Positions 51,647 to 60,912 of a stretch of DNA of 64,000 nucleotides are shown one piece after another. The notes below the pieces were generated by a model. The model did not search any database. It saw only the letters and a program-made list of their open reading frames with translations, and had not been told where the DNA came from. The first letter of the stretch is position 1; every line of letters begins with the position of its first letter. Source of the stretch: Nostoc paludosum FACHB-159 (GTDB lineage: Bacteria > Cyanobacteriota > Cyanobacteriia > Cyanobacteriales > Nostocaceae); the NCBI RefSeq assembly GCF_014698835.1, contig NZ_JACJTU010000018.1, positions 62,001 to 126,000 of the forward strand, given 5' to 3'. A program made the position numbers and the translations under genes.

Positions 51647-54600
51647 CTATTCAGCCGCCTGCACGCTGCCAAGGTAGTTACCTGCTGGCACCGATGGAAA
51701 GCGGTTGTAAGGCACAACATCTTCACCAAAGTAGCGGCTATATTCTAGGCTTTCGACTATTGCTTCTACAGCCGCTGACAAACCGCTATCATCTAGCAGT
51801 TTGTTGTACTGGCGAATTTCTTCTTGAGTCGCGGGTGCGCGTCCCAATAGATGACGGAAGAGGAACTCAATCACCTTGGCGCGGGGATAAGGTAAAAAGA
51901 AGCGCTGGCGATAGATTTCGGAACTAGCCAGTTGGCGCACAAACTCGCGGACAGAAATTTCACCATTCTGGAGTTTGCTATCTAGGTCACTCAAGCGGAA
52001 ATTATCGGGCACTTTACCGCTATGGATATCCAATACTTGAGAGTAAATGGCGTTAACTGCCTGTTGTCTTTCTGCTAAGCTCGTACTTTCTGTCAAACGG
52101 TAAATACGTGCATGTTTACGCACGCCCAGTTCTACGGTTTGCCCGCTACCATTGCTGTAAGAACGACCCAGTTCTGCATAGGAGGGCTGGCTCGCCTTTT
52201 GGCTTGTGATATCTGCGATCGCCTGGGCTAAAAGCGGCGTATCGCTAGATCCGGGACGGGGTTGCACGGGCTTAAAGCTCGGTACAACTACGTCGTCATT
52301 TTGCTTGGTTAGCTGGTTGTAAAGCTTCTCGGTATTCGGGAAGTTTGCCGCTGGTAGGGTCGGGAAGCGACGGTAAGGTACAGTATCTTCACCGAAGACC
52401 TCGTTATATTCCACACTATTGACCAAAGCAGCGATAAAGGCACGAATACCTTGAGTAGCTAAAATTTGGTTATATTTGCGGATTTCTGCTTGGTCTAGTG
52501 GCGCACGTCCGAGGAAGTGTTTGGTTCCCAACTCAATTACTTTGGTGTTGGGGTACGGTGTGTAGAATTCTTTCAGGTAGAGATTTGAGTAACCCAAACC
52601 TTCAATAAATTCTTTCACACTGATTTCGCCGTTACCCAGCTTGCTTTCCCATGCAGAAAATTCATTTTTGGCAATGTAGGGTGCAATATCGCGTTCAAAA
52701 ATCTGACGATAGGCAGCGCTAATCAAAGTTTTCACTGCAACTTTGTCACCGGTATTCGCCACCAACTTGAAGATTTTGGTTTGTTCGCGCTGTTTGCTAA
52801 CACCTTGGTTAATGCGGAACTGAATATCTGGTTCTGTCCGTTTTTCACTAACAGTACCCAGTGTCACAAAGCTCGGTGTTTCTTCCTTCTGGACTTTCGG
52901 GGTAATATCTTCACGAATAGTACCAACGCGCAGTTGCCGCCCTGATACACCAGCAGGAGTCAGATATCGTTCGTAAGGAACTGTATCTTCACCAAATGCT
53001 TCGCTGTATTCTACGCTGTTAATGATGGCGTCAACCACCGCGTAAAAGCCCTGCTTAGCGGCGATATCAAAGTACTTGTTGATTTCTTGACGACCGTAGG
53101 TTGGACGACCCAACAAACGACGGTGAATGTACTCGATCGCTTTACAAACATACAGCGATGACCAGTACAAATTGCGGAATACATCTGATTTGGCCAAAGC
53201 ACGGACAAACTCCCGGACGGAAATGTCACCGTTTTCCAGCTTGATTTCCAATACCTTTTGCCGCTGACCTTCGTAAACATCACGACCGAAAACTTGTAGG
53301 TAAGCAGCTCTAATCACTGCTTGGGTAGAGCTTTCGGAAAATCTGATGCTAGAACCTTTAGGAGCCTTTTTACCAATAGTTCCAGGCAATTGATCTAACT
53401 TGAACACCTTGGGTCCAAGGCTACCAGGAGCTTCACCCCGTGCCAAAGGATTGCTATTTTGGTTATTAATCCCTGGCCCTTGGTGAATCAGGATGCGCTT
53501 GGTATCCTTGCCAAAAGGAGCCGGACTGGTGCTGGGGTTACGGGTTTCTTTCGGGAAAATCGCCCCAAACTGAATTTCTAAGGGGTCGTTACCAGAACCG
53601 TAAGGATGTTGATCTGGTAGCGGTTGCTCGTAAGCCGCGAATGTAGTAATGAACTGAGGTATCTTGCGGAAAGGCGCACTGTAGTTAAACAGATCTTGTT
53701 GCGGCCCCCAGTTGCGACATTCTTGGGCTTCTTGACCCAGACCCCGGAGGTAGGGTACTGTCTCTTCACCAAAATAATCGCCGTATTCCGCAGAATCTAC
53801 TAAGGCATCCACTAAGGCAGCTAGGCCACCGTTAGAAATAATCGAGAAATATTTTTGTACTTCTTCGCGGCTACTTGGTCCCCGTCCCAAAATGTGACGG
53901 AAAGCTAGTTCGATGACTCGGCTGTTAATAAAAGGCTGGTAAAACTGTTTTTGGTAAAGAGGAGATTTAGCTAAACGGCGAACAAACTCCTTCATGGAGA
54001 TGTCGCCATTTTTCACTTTGGATTCTAAGTCAGAAATAGACAAGCTGTAAGCACGGGTAATGTCGCGCTCAAAGATTTGCCGATAGGCTGCTTTGACTAC
54101 CTCATTTTTTTCGGTAGCTGACAACCCAGGTTTCATCACAAACTTGGGACGCCGTTCTGCCGCATTAAAATAAATTTGTGGCAGTTGCAAGCCTTGTTGG
54201 TCGCTAGAAGGACGTTGGCGCAGTTTATTAGAAGGTGTGGCTCCTTTGAATTCTGTAAGCAAAACATCCATGTACTGAGACACAATTTCTGTAGCCTCAG
54301 GATCTTTACGGAAAAAGGAAAGTGACCCGGCTTTAATTTCTTGCAAAGCCACTATTGTCGCTTCACCAGAGCAGGCATTTTCAATTATTTCCCGTAAACC
54401 GCGTGTATTGACTGCGATGATGTTGGGGTCGCCAGCAACGATCGCATAAGTAGCATAGCGTAAGAACCAGGATAAATCCCGCAAGCTCTTGGCCATGTTG
54501 CTCGGGCCATAACGAGCAATGTTAATTGGTCTAAAACCTGGAGGTGTTGGGCCGCTGGGGGATGAGTTAAAGATTGAGCGTAAATTTTCTAGGAATCCAC

Positions 54601-54955
54601 CACGACTTTCAACGTAGGTTATTGTTCCCAGTTGCATCCCTTGTTGAACATCACCACTAGCAGCACCAGCAGTTACTAGTTCAGGTTCTCTGGGCTTTTC
54701 TAAAAAAGCCATTGGCGAACCACCGACAAAAATCCGGTTGGCAGCTCGAGATACGATGATCTCAGAATTTTCCGTGAGCGTCTGGGCAATTTCTAGACGC
54801 TTTGCACCAGATGCAAAATAGCTTGCCAGTTCATTTAGTTCACCAGTACCCAAAAAGCGGTCTTGCTGCTCCGCTTGGGTAATTGTAGCTACAGCTAGGG
54901 TTTGATATAGTTGCGGACGCGCAACTGAGCTTCCACCACTTGCCTTAACACTCAT
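51647..54955 (-). CDS. apcE: Phycobilisome core-membrane linker ApcE
   Basis: An 1102-aa protein that organises the core, anchors the phycobilisome to the thylakoid and acts as a terminal energy emitter. Residues about 15-240 are a phycobilin-binding domain split by an insertion (about 78-145), with C195 (ENACSGEAT) as the bilin-binding Cys. Four linker repeats follow, at about 265-400, 530-665, 725-860 and 950-1095, each with a Y-x-Q-[IV]-[FL]-type helix and an I-S-V-R-E-F-V-like motif. Four repeats predict a pentacylindrical core, as in Nostoc. The ATG at 54955 has a GGGAG upstream. It is the first gene of the apc operon. Confidence 0.98.
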   Translation of the reverse strand: MSVKASGGSSVARPQLYQTLAVATITQAEQQDRFLGTGELNELASYFASGAKRLEIAQTLTENSEIIVSRAANRIFVGGSPMAFLEKPREPELVTAGAASGDVQQGMQLGTITYVESRGGFLENLRSIFNSSPSGPTPPGFRPINIARYGPSNMAKSLRDLSWFLRYATYAIVAGDPNIIAVNTRGLREIIENACSGEATIVALQEIKAGSLSFFRKDPEATEIVSQYMDVLLTEFKGATPSNKLRQRPSSDQQGLQLPQIYFNAAERRPKFVMKPGLSATEKNEVVKAAYRQIFERDITRAYSLSISDLESKVKNGDISMKEFVRRLAKSPLYQKQFYQPFINSRVIELAFRHILGRGPSSREEVQKYFSIISNGGLAALVDALVDSAEYGDYFGEETVPYLRGLGQEAQECRNWGPQQDLFNYSAPFRKIPQFITTFAAYEQPLPDQHPYGSGNDPLEIQFGAIFPKETRNPSTSPAPFGKDTKRILIHQGPGINNQNSNPLARGEAPGSLGPKVFKLDQLPGTIGKKAPKGSSIRFSESSTQAVIRAAYLQVFGRDVYEGQRQKVLEIKLENGDISVREFVRALAKSDVFRNLYWSSLYVCKAIEYIHRRLLGRPTYGRQEINKYFDIAAKQGFYAVVDAIINSVEYSEAFGEDTVPYERYLTPAGVSGRQLRVGTIREDITPKVQKEETPSFVTLGTVSEKRTEPDIQFRINQGVSKQREQTKIFKLVANTGDKVAVKTLISAAYRQIFERDIAPYIAKNEFSAWESKLGNGEISVKEFIEGLGYSNLYLKEFYTPYPNTKVIELGTKHFLGRAPLDQAEIRKYNQILATQGIRAFIAALVNSVEYNEVFGEDTVPYRRFPTLPAANFPNTEKLYNQLTKQNDDVVVPSFKPVQPRPGSSDTPLLAQAIADITSQKASQPSYAELGRSYSNGSGQTVELGVRKHARIYRLTESTSLAERQQAVNAIYSQVLDIHSGKVPDNFRLSDLDSKLQNGEISVREFVRQLASSEIYRQRFFLPYPRAKVIEFLFRHLLGRAPATQEEIRQYNKLLDDSGLSAAVEAIVESLEYSRYFGEDVVPYNRFPSVPAGNYLGSVQAAE

Positions 54956-55456
54956 CGGATTTGTAAAACTCCCATCATAATCATTTATGTGTTAAGTCTG
55001 GGTCGCTTTGAGGCTTGACACATTGGTGCGTCTATGCTTATGAGCCTAAGAGTACTGCCTGCAAAACTGCCAGTAAATTAACCCAGTTAGCTTTTAGATT
55101 AAAACGTTTTGGGTTCTCAAGTCGGGTTTATTAAGAAGTATGTAGAATATGTAGCTTTAATGCATCAAATCCCAAATAGATCCTCTTGTTTGTCTGAGAC
55201 AAAATTAAGTTTTGTAACTAAGTGAAACAACTATTTGTCCTTTGCCCTATGGCTAATCACGAATAAGCAGCCCTAAATGTGTAACAGTTTAGTATCTAGC
55301 TTAGAGTAACATCAGTGGACAGTGGTTATTAGTCAGTGCTAAGTTGTTTTTGCTACTGTTAACTGAATATTCATAAATAACGCCGTTCTGGAAATAAGTC
55401 TGCAATTTCTAATAATTCAGCTTTAGCTATCAGGATTCTTCGTTGATATAATACTT
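54956..55456. other. apcE upstream region (divergent spacer)
   Basis: 501 bp between apcE and the divergent secreted-protein gene. An inverted repeat ACAAAA-TTAAG-TTTTGT lies at 55199-55215. apcE promoters should be here, with a long 5' leader, but no -35/-10 pair is clear by eye. No gene. Confidence 0.5.
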
Positions 55457-55987
55457 ATGTCTAAAAGTTTTAAATTTAACTGTTTGTTCAGTATTACTAC
55501 GTCTGCCATAGCACTTATACTCGCTGTCACTCCTGCAAACGCGCTTCCAGGTCAAAATATCAACACCGTTGTCAAGTGGGCAAAAACGAGACCTCAACTA
55601 CCCACATTGAGATACAACAGCGAAGCCCACGGTTATGACGGTACAAAGGGAAAACTGTACTTTTACGCCGATGTTACTGCTGAAAATGGGACAGTAACCA
55701 AAGAAGGAATCACTGTTAGTGGTAGCGATCGCCTCAAATTCACCACAAAAAATGCCAATGCAGTTAAATTGTTACAAAATATTTATAATTCTCAGATTGC
55801 GAATGACTTCCAGAAGTCTCGCTACGTTATCAAAGTTGGTCGCGACCTCTATTATCGCGGGCAAAAATTTGCTTACATCACTGCTGAGGTGCAAGGTGGG
55901 TCGTCATTGCAGATAATTCCTGCGAGCAACTTACAAGAATTTATCGACAATGCAAAATATTGTCAAACCAATCAATGTGACCTTTGA
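55457..55987 (+). CDS. Secreted protein of unknown function (tandem paralogue 1)
   Basis: A 176-aa protein with a clear Sec signal (KFNCLFSITTSAIALILAVTPANA, cleavage probably after ANA at residue 29). The mature part begins LPGQNINTVVKWAKTRPQLP and ends in AKYCQTNQCDL, whose two Cys residues could form a disulfide. It is about half identical by eye to the next gene, so the two arose by tandem duplication. I do not recognise a family function. A GAGACGTTGCA hairpin follows the stop. Confidence 0.75.
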   Translation: MSKSFKFNCLFSITTSAIALILAVTPANALPGQNINTVVKWAKTRPQLPTLRYNSEAHGYDGTKGKLYFYADVTAENGTVTKEGITVSGSDRLKFTTKNANAVKLLQNIYNSQIANDFQKSRYVIKVGRDLYYRGQKFAYITAEVQGGSSLQIIPASNLQEFIDNAKYCQTNQCDL

Positions 55988-55994
55988 CCGTGTA

Positions 55995-56017
55995 GAGACG
56001 TTGCAATGCAACGTCTC
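55995..56017 (+). terminator. GAGACGTTGCA hairpin between the two secreted-protein genes
   Basis: GAGACGTTGCA (55995-56005) and TGCAACGTCTC (56007-56017) are perfect 11-bp arms, 7 bp after the stop. Same family as at 1949 and 35688, with a different core. Confidence 0.6.
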
Positions 56018-56066
56018 ATATGGATTTATATCTTTAGATTAAAACTGTCGTAGTAAAAAAATATTT

Positions 56067-56609
56067 ATGAACAAAAGTAATAAATTTAACTTGTTGCACT
56101 TTGCTGCTTTGTCAACCTTAGCAATAACATTTACCGTTGCTCCCGCTAATGCCTTACCAGGACAAAATATTAACACTGTCTTGAACTGGCTAAAAACGAA
56201 ACCTCAGCTACCAACCCTAAAATATGGTCACGAAACTCTAAGTTATTACGGTACTAAGGGTAACTTGAGTTTTTATGTGACTGTTCCTCAAAAGATAGTT
56301 ACTCAAGAGAGTATATCTGTAAATGGTGACTCCAAGCTCCAATTCACCAAGAAAAATGTCAAAGCAGTGAAATTGCTTCAAGACATTTATGGTTCTAATA
56401 TTGCTAATGACTTCAAGAATTCTCGCTACGTCACTAAAATTAGTCACGAACACTTTTATCGCGGGCAAAAGTTTGCTTACACCGCTTCTGATTTTGAGGC
56501 TACAGCTGATGCGCCTAGTATCTCAGGATTTCAAATCATTCTCTTGAATAACTTGCAACAAAACATAGATAGTGCAAAATATTGTCAAACTAATGAATGT
56601 GACGTTTAA
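56067..56609 (+). CDS. Secreted protein of unknown function (tandem paralogue 2)
   Basis: A 180-aa protein with signal peptide (LLHFAALSTLAITFTVAPANA) and the same layout as its upstream paralogue: LPGQNINTVLNWLKTKPQLPTLKY, a K-A-V-K-L-L-Q-x-I-Y segment, F-x-Y-R-G-Q-K-F-A-Y and the AKYCQTNECDV end. The stop codon directly abuts the stop of the convergent comB gene with no base between. Function unknown; the conserved G-Q-x-I-N-T start of the mature part is the best search handle. Confidence 0.75.
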   Translation: MNKSNKFNLLHFAALSTLAITFTVAPANALPGQNINTVLNWLKTKPQLPTLKYGHETLSYYGTKGNLSFYVTVPQKIVTQESISVNGDSKLQFTKKNVKAVKLLQDIYGSNIANDFKNSRYVTKISHEHFYRGQKFAYTASDFEATADAPSISGFQIILLNNLQQNIDSAKYCQTNECDV

Positions 56610-57344
56610 TTAACTCTGTAACCTGGAATTTATATAAGCATTATCAGTCAATAAAGGTACGCAATCACTAACATTAAAAGCAGCCGCCAGTTCAACATCT
56701 GGTTCAAAACCTTTTTCTATCAACTCTTTACCAGAACTGCATTTTTTCAAATATCCTACTAAATCCTGCTGGAAAGCTTTAAATGCTGCTATAGCTGCTT
56801 CGGCTTCTGGGGATAAACTGCCACGTAAATAGCTAAGAATTGCCCCAGCACCAATCAAATCTTCAAATGCAGGTCGGAGGCTACCATCATCTTTCCATCT
56901 CTCACCAGCAGGAATCACAGCAATTTTATCACCATACTTTTGAGCATACTGGGCTACAGCTTGGCAATTTCGCAAACAGCCAGCCAAAGTTGGTGTCTTT
57001 CCAGTATGTAATGTCAGAAAAGAACCATTAGGTGAAGGCAAAACTAACCTAGTTCCGAGTGGAATCTCTTCTAGTGACTTTGGAGAAAGAGAATATCCAG
57101 TTGTTGTCCAACGTTGTCTATGACTCGCCAATTCTGCTTGTAGTGACTTTGCATAATCTATAACTGATTCGTCTTTATATGCGTAGGGAAAAATAATCGC
57201 ACCATTGTTCGTGGCAATTTCTACACAAGTAGAAAAAGAGAGAACATCAACTATTACCACTACATCGCTGATAGAAGCAAGTTGAAAAACTCCTTGTGCG
57301 CCCCACTCGCAGCGTAAATTAAACTCTGATTGGTCGTAAATCAT
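56610..57344 (-). CDS. comB: 2-phosphosulfolactate phosphatase family protein
   Basis: A 244-aa member of the ComB family, Mg-dependent phosphatases that release sulfolactate from 2-phosphosulfolactate in coenzyme M biosynthesis. Family signs are VVVIVDVLSFSTCVEIA, LVLPSPNGSFLT, CLRNCQAVAQYA, VIPAGERW and LRPAFEDLIGAGAILSYL. Cyanobacteria do not make coenzyme M, so here the enzyme may serve sulfolactate or another sulfonate. This fits loosely with the sulfonate genes at the window start. The start is the ATG at 57344. Confidence 0.9.
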   Translation of the reverse strand: MIYDQSEFNLRCEWGAQGVFQLASISDVVVIVDVLSFSTCVEIATNNGAIIFPYAYKDESVIDYAKSLQAELASHRQRWTTTGYSLSPKSLEEIPLGTRLVLPSPNGSFLTLHTGKTPTLAGCLRNCQAVAQYAQKYGDKIAVIPAGERWKDDGSLRPAFEDLIGAGAILSYLRGSLSPEAEAAIAAFKAFQQDLVGYLKKCSSGKELIEKGFEPDVELAAAFNVSDCVPLLTDNAYINSRLQS

Positions 57345-57434
57345 TTAATTTCTGTATTCTTTAGTTCTTTGTAAGATAAATCTATTCTCCATTTCTCAAT
57401 CAATTCTTTAATAAAGCCTTATTTAGACGTAATT

Positions 57435-57962
57435 TCAAAATGTGCGTATTTCTTTAACAACATCTAATATTTCTTGAAGTGTAAAGTAAATATAATAAAA
57501 TATTGGAAACCCATTAATTTCTATAGTACCGTATTTGCGATGTTGACGGCCTTTGATATCGTTATAAGACAGTGATTTAGGTTTAGGTTCATGACCACGA
57601 TAATCGGGAGAAAGATATGCTAGCTTAATGGGAGTGCATCTTTCATCAAAAGTGATGCTCCATTTAATTTTTAATTTTAATTTATTATCAGGTTCGCGTT
57701 CCAAATCATTGAAAAAATTCTCATAAAAATAGCTTATTTCAATTTTATTAAAATCTTTGTCTGTAATCATTTGTGAATAAGATAATTGAGCTTTATTAAT
57801 ACATGGAGAGATTTTTTTAAAAAAATCATCTACTTGCTGAGATATGTAATTTTCTATAGCTATTTTTTGCTCTTCTTTAGGAAATGATATAAAAGGTACA
57901 TAAATACTTTTAATAGCTGTATTTTCTGAGCAATTTTTAATTATATTTAAGTCAGAGTTCAT
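57435..57962 (-). CDS. Unrecognised third gene of the McrBC-like operon
   Basis: A 175-aa soluble protein with no family I recognise. Its ATG overlaps the stop of the endonuclease gene as ATGA (57959-57962), a strong sign of translational coupling and joint function. It is rich in Lys, Ile, Asn and Tyr, with a helical middle and a C-terminal aromatic helix (FPIFYYIYFTLQEILDVV). It could be a specificity, inhibitor or regulatory subunit. AT content is as high as in the two upstream genes. Confidence 0.6.
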   Translation of the reverse strand: MNSDLNIIKNCSENTAIKSIYVPFISFPKEEQKIAIENYISQQVDDFFKKISPCINKAQLSYSQMITDKDFNKIEISYFYENFFNDLEREPDNKLKLKIKWSITFDERCTPIKLAYLSPDYRGHEPKPKSLSYNDIKGRQHRKYGTIEINGFPIFYYIYFTLQEILDVVKEIRTF

Positions 57963-59527
57963 AAATTATTTTCTAAGTAAATATTTTGTATAAAAGAAAA
58001 ATTCGCCCTAAATATTTTTATACCTTTTATATTTATATCTTCTTCCAATTCTCCCAAAAGATGAGATGGCCTTCCATCATAGTAATAAGGAATAAAAAAT
58101 AAGTTTGCAGAAATATTATGTGTTTGTTGTAGAGCATATTCATATGTAAGTTGCTTAACTAAATCATCTTTATATTTCTTGGCTGATTTTGGATCGAGTT
58201 TTTTATTTCTATAAAATTCTAGCGGTACATCTTTGTAATCAATTATTTTAATTTTATTTTCATCTACATTATTATCTCCTGTTATATTATTGCTTTCTAG
58301 AATTAAATCAGGACGTAGAAAACGGCGTAAAGCTGAACTTCTATCTCGTTTTTCAAGCTGATTATATCTAGGGTGCGAGTAGACAAATGTTCGCTCATTT
58401 AAATCAAATTCGATGCAAAGCAGTTCATCCCATTCAAGCTTTTCTACAACTTTACCTAAATTTTTGGATATGTTTGAGGTTTTGGAGTAAACCCATTGAT
58501 TACCATATAGATTTCCGGTATTGGCTTTGCGGTTTCCGACTCGATTTTTCTCTTCTCCTTCTCTTTCTAAGTTCTCATATCCTTTCAGAGGTATATCCGT
58601 ATCTGCATAACAAATTTTGTCACGGTGTTCTTTAAAAAAATATGTATTGCACATATCTTCCCAAATAAGGGAAAAACCATGCACTCCCCAGAATTCACCA
58701 TCACCTTGATCGGGATTTAACTCCCCATAGAGGAATGTTTCAATAGCTTCGTAAAGTCCCCAATAGTCACCATCCTTATAATAAGTATTTTTATCTATAT
58801 TATCTAGCGCTTCTTTAAGAACGCTAATAGTCTCTTCAAAGGTATCCTCGCCAAAAATAGATTGGTTGCTAGTTAAATAATCCTCCTTAAAATGTTGGGC
58901 AAGAAAGTGTATATCTTGAGTACGTACTTTAATGTTATCTGGTACATCACTATTTAACTGTTCTATAATCTCATCTAGAATATAGCAATACAGATTTACA
59001 AGGTCAGTGCTTTCATAGCGTACCATCGAACGTGGTAAATCCATCCATTCAACATAGATTACATCGTCATTTAGATAAATAGCACGATCTAAATATTTGT
59101 CAATTTTAGAATAGTCGATTTCTTCACTATGTCTAACTTTCTTTTGAATTGAGTTTATTGCTAAGTCATCGTAGGCTTCCAGAACTCGCTCAATCATTTT
59201 AATCTTACTGTATAGTATACAACTATCTCCTTCCTCTGTTTGTATTTTTACCCCACCAGATGAAAGAGTAGTCTGATCTTGATCTTGCTGAAAATCAGGT
59301 TTATTTATATTGAATCGATTAGTGTTTAAATTTTCTCGTTCAAATTTGCGAAAGGTGCGATACATTTTAAAAAACAAATTTCGTACTGCATCGAAGTCAC
59401 CGACTGGAAAATTATCAAAACCATTTGGAAGACAAAAATCAAAATTATCTCCAAATTGAGACTTGCGAATACCAATAAAAAACTCGTTAGAATTTCTGAC
59501 TAAATTTAGGCGAGAAAAGTCAAACAT
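57959..59527 (-). CDS. McrC/LlaJI-type restriction endonuclease subunit
   Basis: A 522-aa protein partnered with the McrB-like ATPase. The C-terminal third has the nuclease signature of the PD-(D/E)xK superfamily: E290 in SLIWEDMC, P406-D407 in FLRPDLIL and D430-Y-K432 in IIDYKD, followed by a helix with Q448-like residues. The N-terminal 280 residues are unlike classic McrC and could bind DNA or the ATPase. The gene lies 52 bp after the AAA gene and overlaps the third gene. Strong AT bias compared with the flanking comB and methyltransferase genes suggests horizontal transfer. Confidence 0.75.
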   Translation of the reverse strand: MFDFSRLNLVRNSNEFFIGIRKSQFGDNFDFCLPNGFDNFPVGDFDAVRNLFFKMYRTFRKFERENLNTNRFNINKPDFQQDQDQTTLSSGGVKIQTEEGDSCILYSKIKMIERVLEAYDDLAINSIQKKVRHSEEIDYSKIDKYLDRAIYLNDDVIYVEWMDLPRSMVRYESTDLVNLYCYILDEIIEQLNSDVPDNIKVRTQDIHFLAQHFKEDYLTSNQSIFGEDTFEETISVLKEALDNIDKNTYYKDGDYWGLYEAIETFLYGELNPDQGDGEFWGVHGFSLIWEDMCNTYFFKEHRDKICYADTDIPLKGYENLEREGEEKNRVGNRKANTGNLYGNQWVYSKTSNISKNLGKVVEKLEWDELLCIEFDLNERTFVYSHPRYNQLEKRDRSSALRRFLRPDLILESNNITGDNNVDENKIKIIDYKDVPLEFYRNKKLDPKSAKKYKDDLVKQLTYEYALQQTHNISANLFFIPYYYDGRPSHLLGELEEDINIKGIKIFRANFSFIQNIYLENNL

Positions 59528-59579
59528 TATGTGTACAAGATAAAATTTAATATTTCAATTTTAGACTTTCAAACTACAA

Positions 59580-60653
59580 TTATTTACTAAGGTTCATGAT
59601 ATTAGTAATGAGAATATTATGTAGTTTAATAAAATCTCCAAAAGTTACGAGATTGTTTTTTGTAACATTTAGAAGCTTTATGAGTGGTTCTTTATCACGA
59701 TGAAAAACGCTATCCCACAAGAAGAACATTAGTTTATTTTGTATTTGTTCAGCAGTTACAGGCTGTTTGATGAAGTAATACCCAATTTGCTTGTCTTCAA
59801 TTCCCCTAATTAAAGTATGATAACTTTTGATAAAGTTGTTAAGATTTGTAATTAATTTTATCCATTCATGTTCGTCTAACTCTCCTTCTTTTCCATATGT
59901 AGCTTTAGCAGGCTTGCTATTATCCCAGTTTACAAACTCCCAATCCCAACGACGCTTAAAGGCACTGTCCATGAAATAAATGGAGTTATCAGAAGTGTTC
60001 ATAGTAGCAAGGATAGACAAGTTTGGAGGAATCCTAATAGTCCTACTTTCTAAATCAATTCTTAGAAATTTGATTTTTTCTTCAAAATTTTTGAGTGTGA
60101 CAGCATTAAAAGGATGCAATTCATATTTTTCTATTTTTCCATCCTTTTCGTATAGTTCAACTTTCATTAACTCTAAAAGACTTCTAAATTCAAGTTCTGT
60201 TATATTAATTCCATAACTTGACCAGCCGTTTTCATCTCTATCTAATAATTGAAAAACTGTTCCAAAGATGCCAGATGAATTACCCCGGTTAATTTCATCT
60301 ATAACTAAAGCCACATTTTTGGGTTCAGAAATTTGAACTCCATTTTTGTCATGGGCATCAACTATATTTTTATAAGCTCTGGATAGTGCTTTTAAAAAGT
60401 GCCCTTCATAGTATTTATACTCTACCCTTTCTTTTCTAGTTATCGGTACTAATTTACCCATAAAATCTCCGTAGGTATATTCTGGGTGGAAAACTGTTTT
60501 GATAATGTTTTCAGGATTAGTGGATTCAAGTATACCTAAGTAATTAGGAATAATTTCGTAAACAATTCTGTGGCTTTTGCCGGTTCCAGGGCTACCGAAG
60601 AAGATTCTCTGCATGTGTTTATTCATTATTGGTGAGATTTGATGAGCAAACAT
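59580..60653 (-). CDS. McrB-like AAA+ GTPase/ATPase
   Basis: A 357-aa AAA+ protein of the McrB clade: Walker A GSPGTGKS (20-27), Walker B and McrB signature LVIDEINRGN (D119, E120), ATMNTSDNSIYFMD (N219, D222) and the arginine-rich AFKRRWDWEF. It starts almost directly with the AAA core, so the methyl-DNA recognition domain found at the N-terminus of classical McrB is absent. ATGs at residues 10 and 14 are alternative starts. It is first in a three-gene operon with a nuclease. GTP- or ATP-driven translocation and cleavage of modified DNA is the family role; target specificity is unknown here. Confidence 0.88.
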   Translation of the reverse strand: MFAHQISPIMNKHMQRIFFGSPGTGKSHRIVYEIIPNYLGILESTNPENIIKTVFHPEYTYGDFMGKLVPITRKERVEYKYYEGHFLKALSRAYKNIVDAHDKNGVQISEPKNVALVIDEINRGNSSGIFGTVFQLLDRDENGWSSYGINITELEFRSLLELMKVELYEKDGKIEKYELHPFNAVTLKNFEEKIKFLRIDLESRTIRIPPNLSILATMNTSDNSIYFMDSAFKRRWDWEFVNWDNSKPAKATYGKEGELDEHEWIKLITNLNNFIKSYHTLIRGIEDKQIGYYFIKQPVTAEQIQNKLMFFLWDSVFHRDKEPLIKLLNVTKNNLVTFGDFIKLHNILITNIMNLSK

Positions 60654-60912
60654 TTGTTAATGTCAAATGTAAAATTTATACAACAAACCAGTTTAACTCA
60701 ACTTCCTGAAAACGGATGGTAAGTATATGGACAAAAATATTTACAGTCACTTGCGAGCTAAGAGAAGCAATCGCAAAGGCTGGGATTGCTTCGTTTCGCC
60801 TCGCTCTATTCGCGATGACATCGTGTAATTGATTCTGTCTGACTACTTAAAACTTCTTGCCTGCGGCTATCAAATATTCGCTAAACTCAAAACTGCTGCG
60901 TTATTCCTCATC

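Noticed and set aside
53011..53283. 90-aa minus-strand frame inside apcE
   Set aside because: Shifted-frame shadow of the highly conserved apcE coding sequence.
60720..60830. Possible tRNA-like or small RNA segment near GCTAAGAGAAGCAATCGC
   Set aside because: It does not fold into a cloverleaf by eye; the GATTGCTTCG...CGCGATGACA string is a dispersed cyanobacterial repeat.
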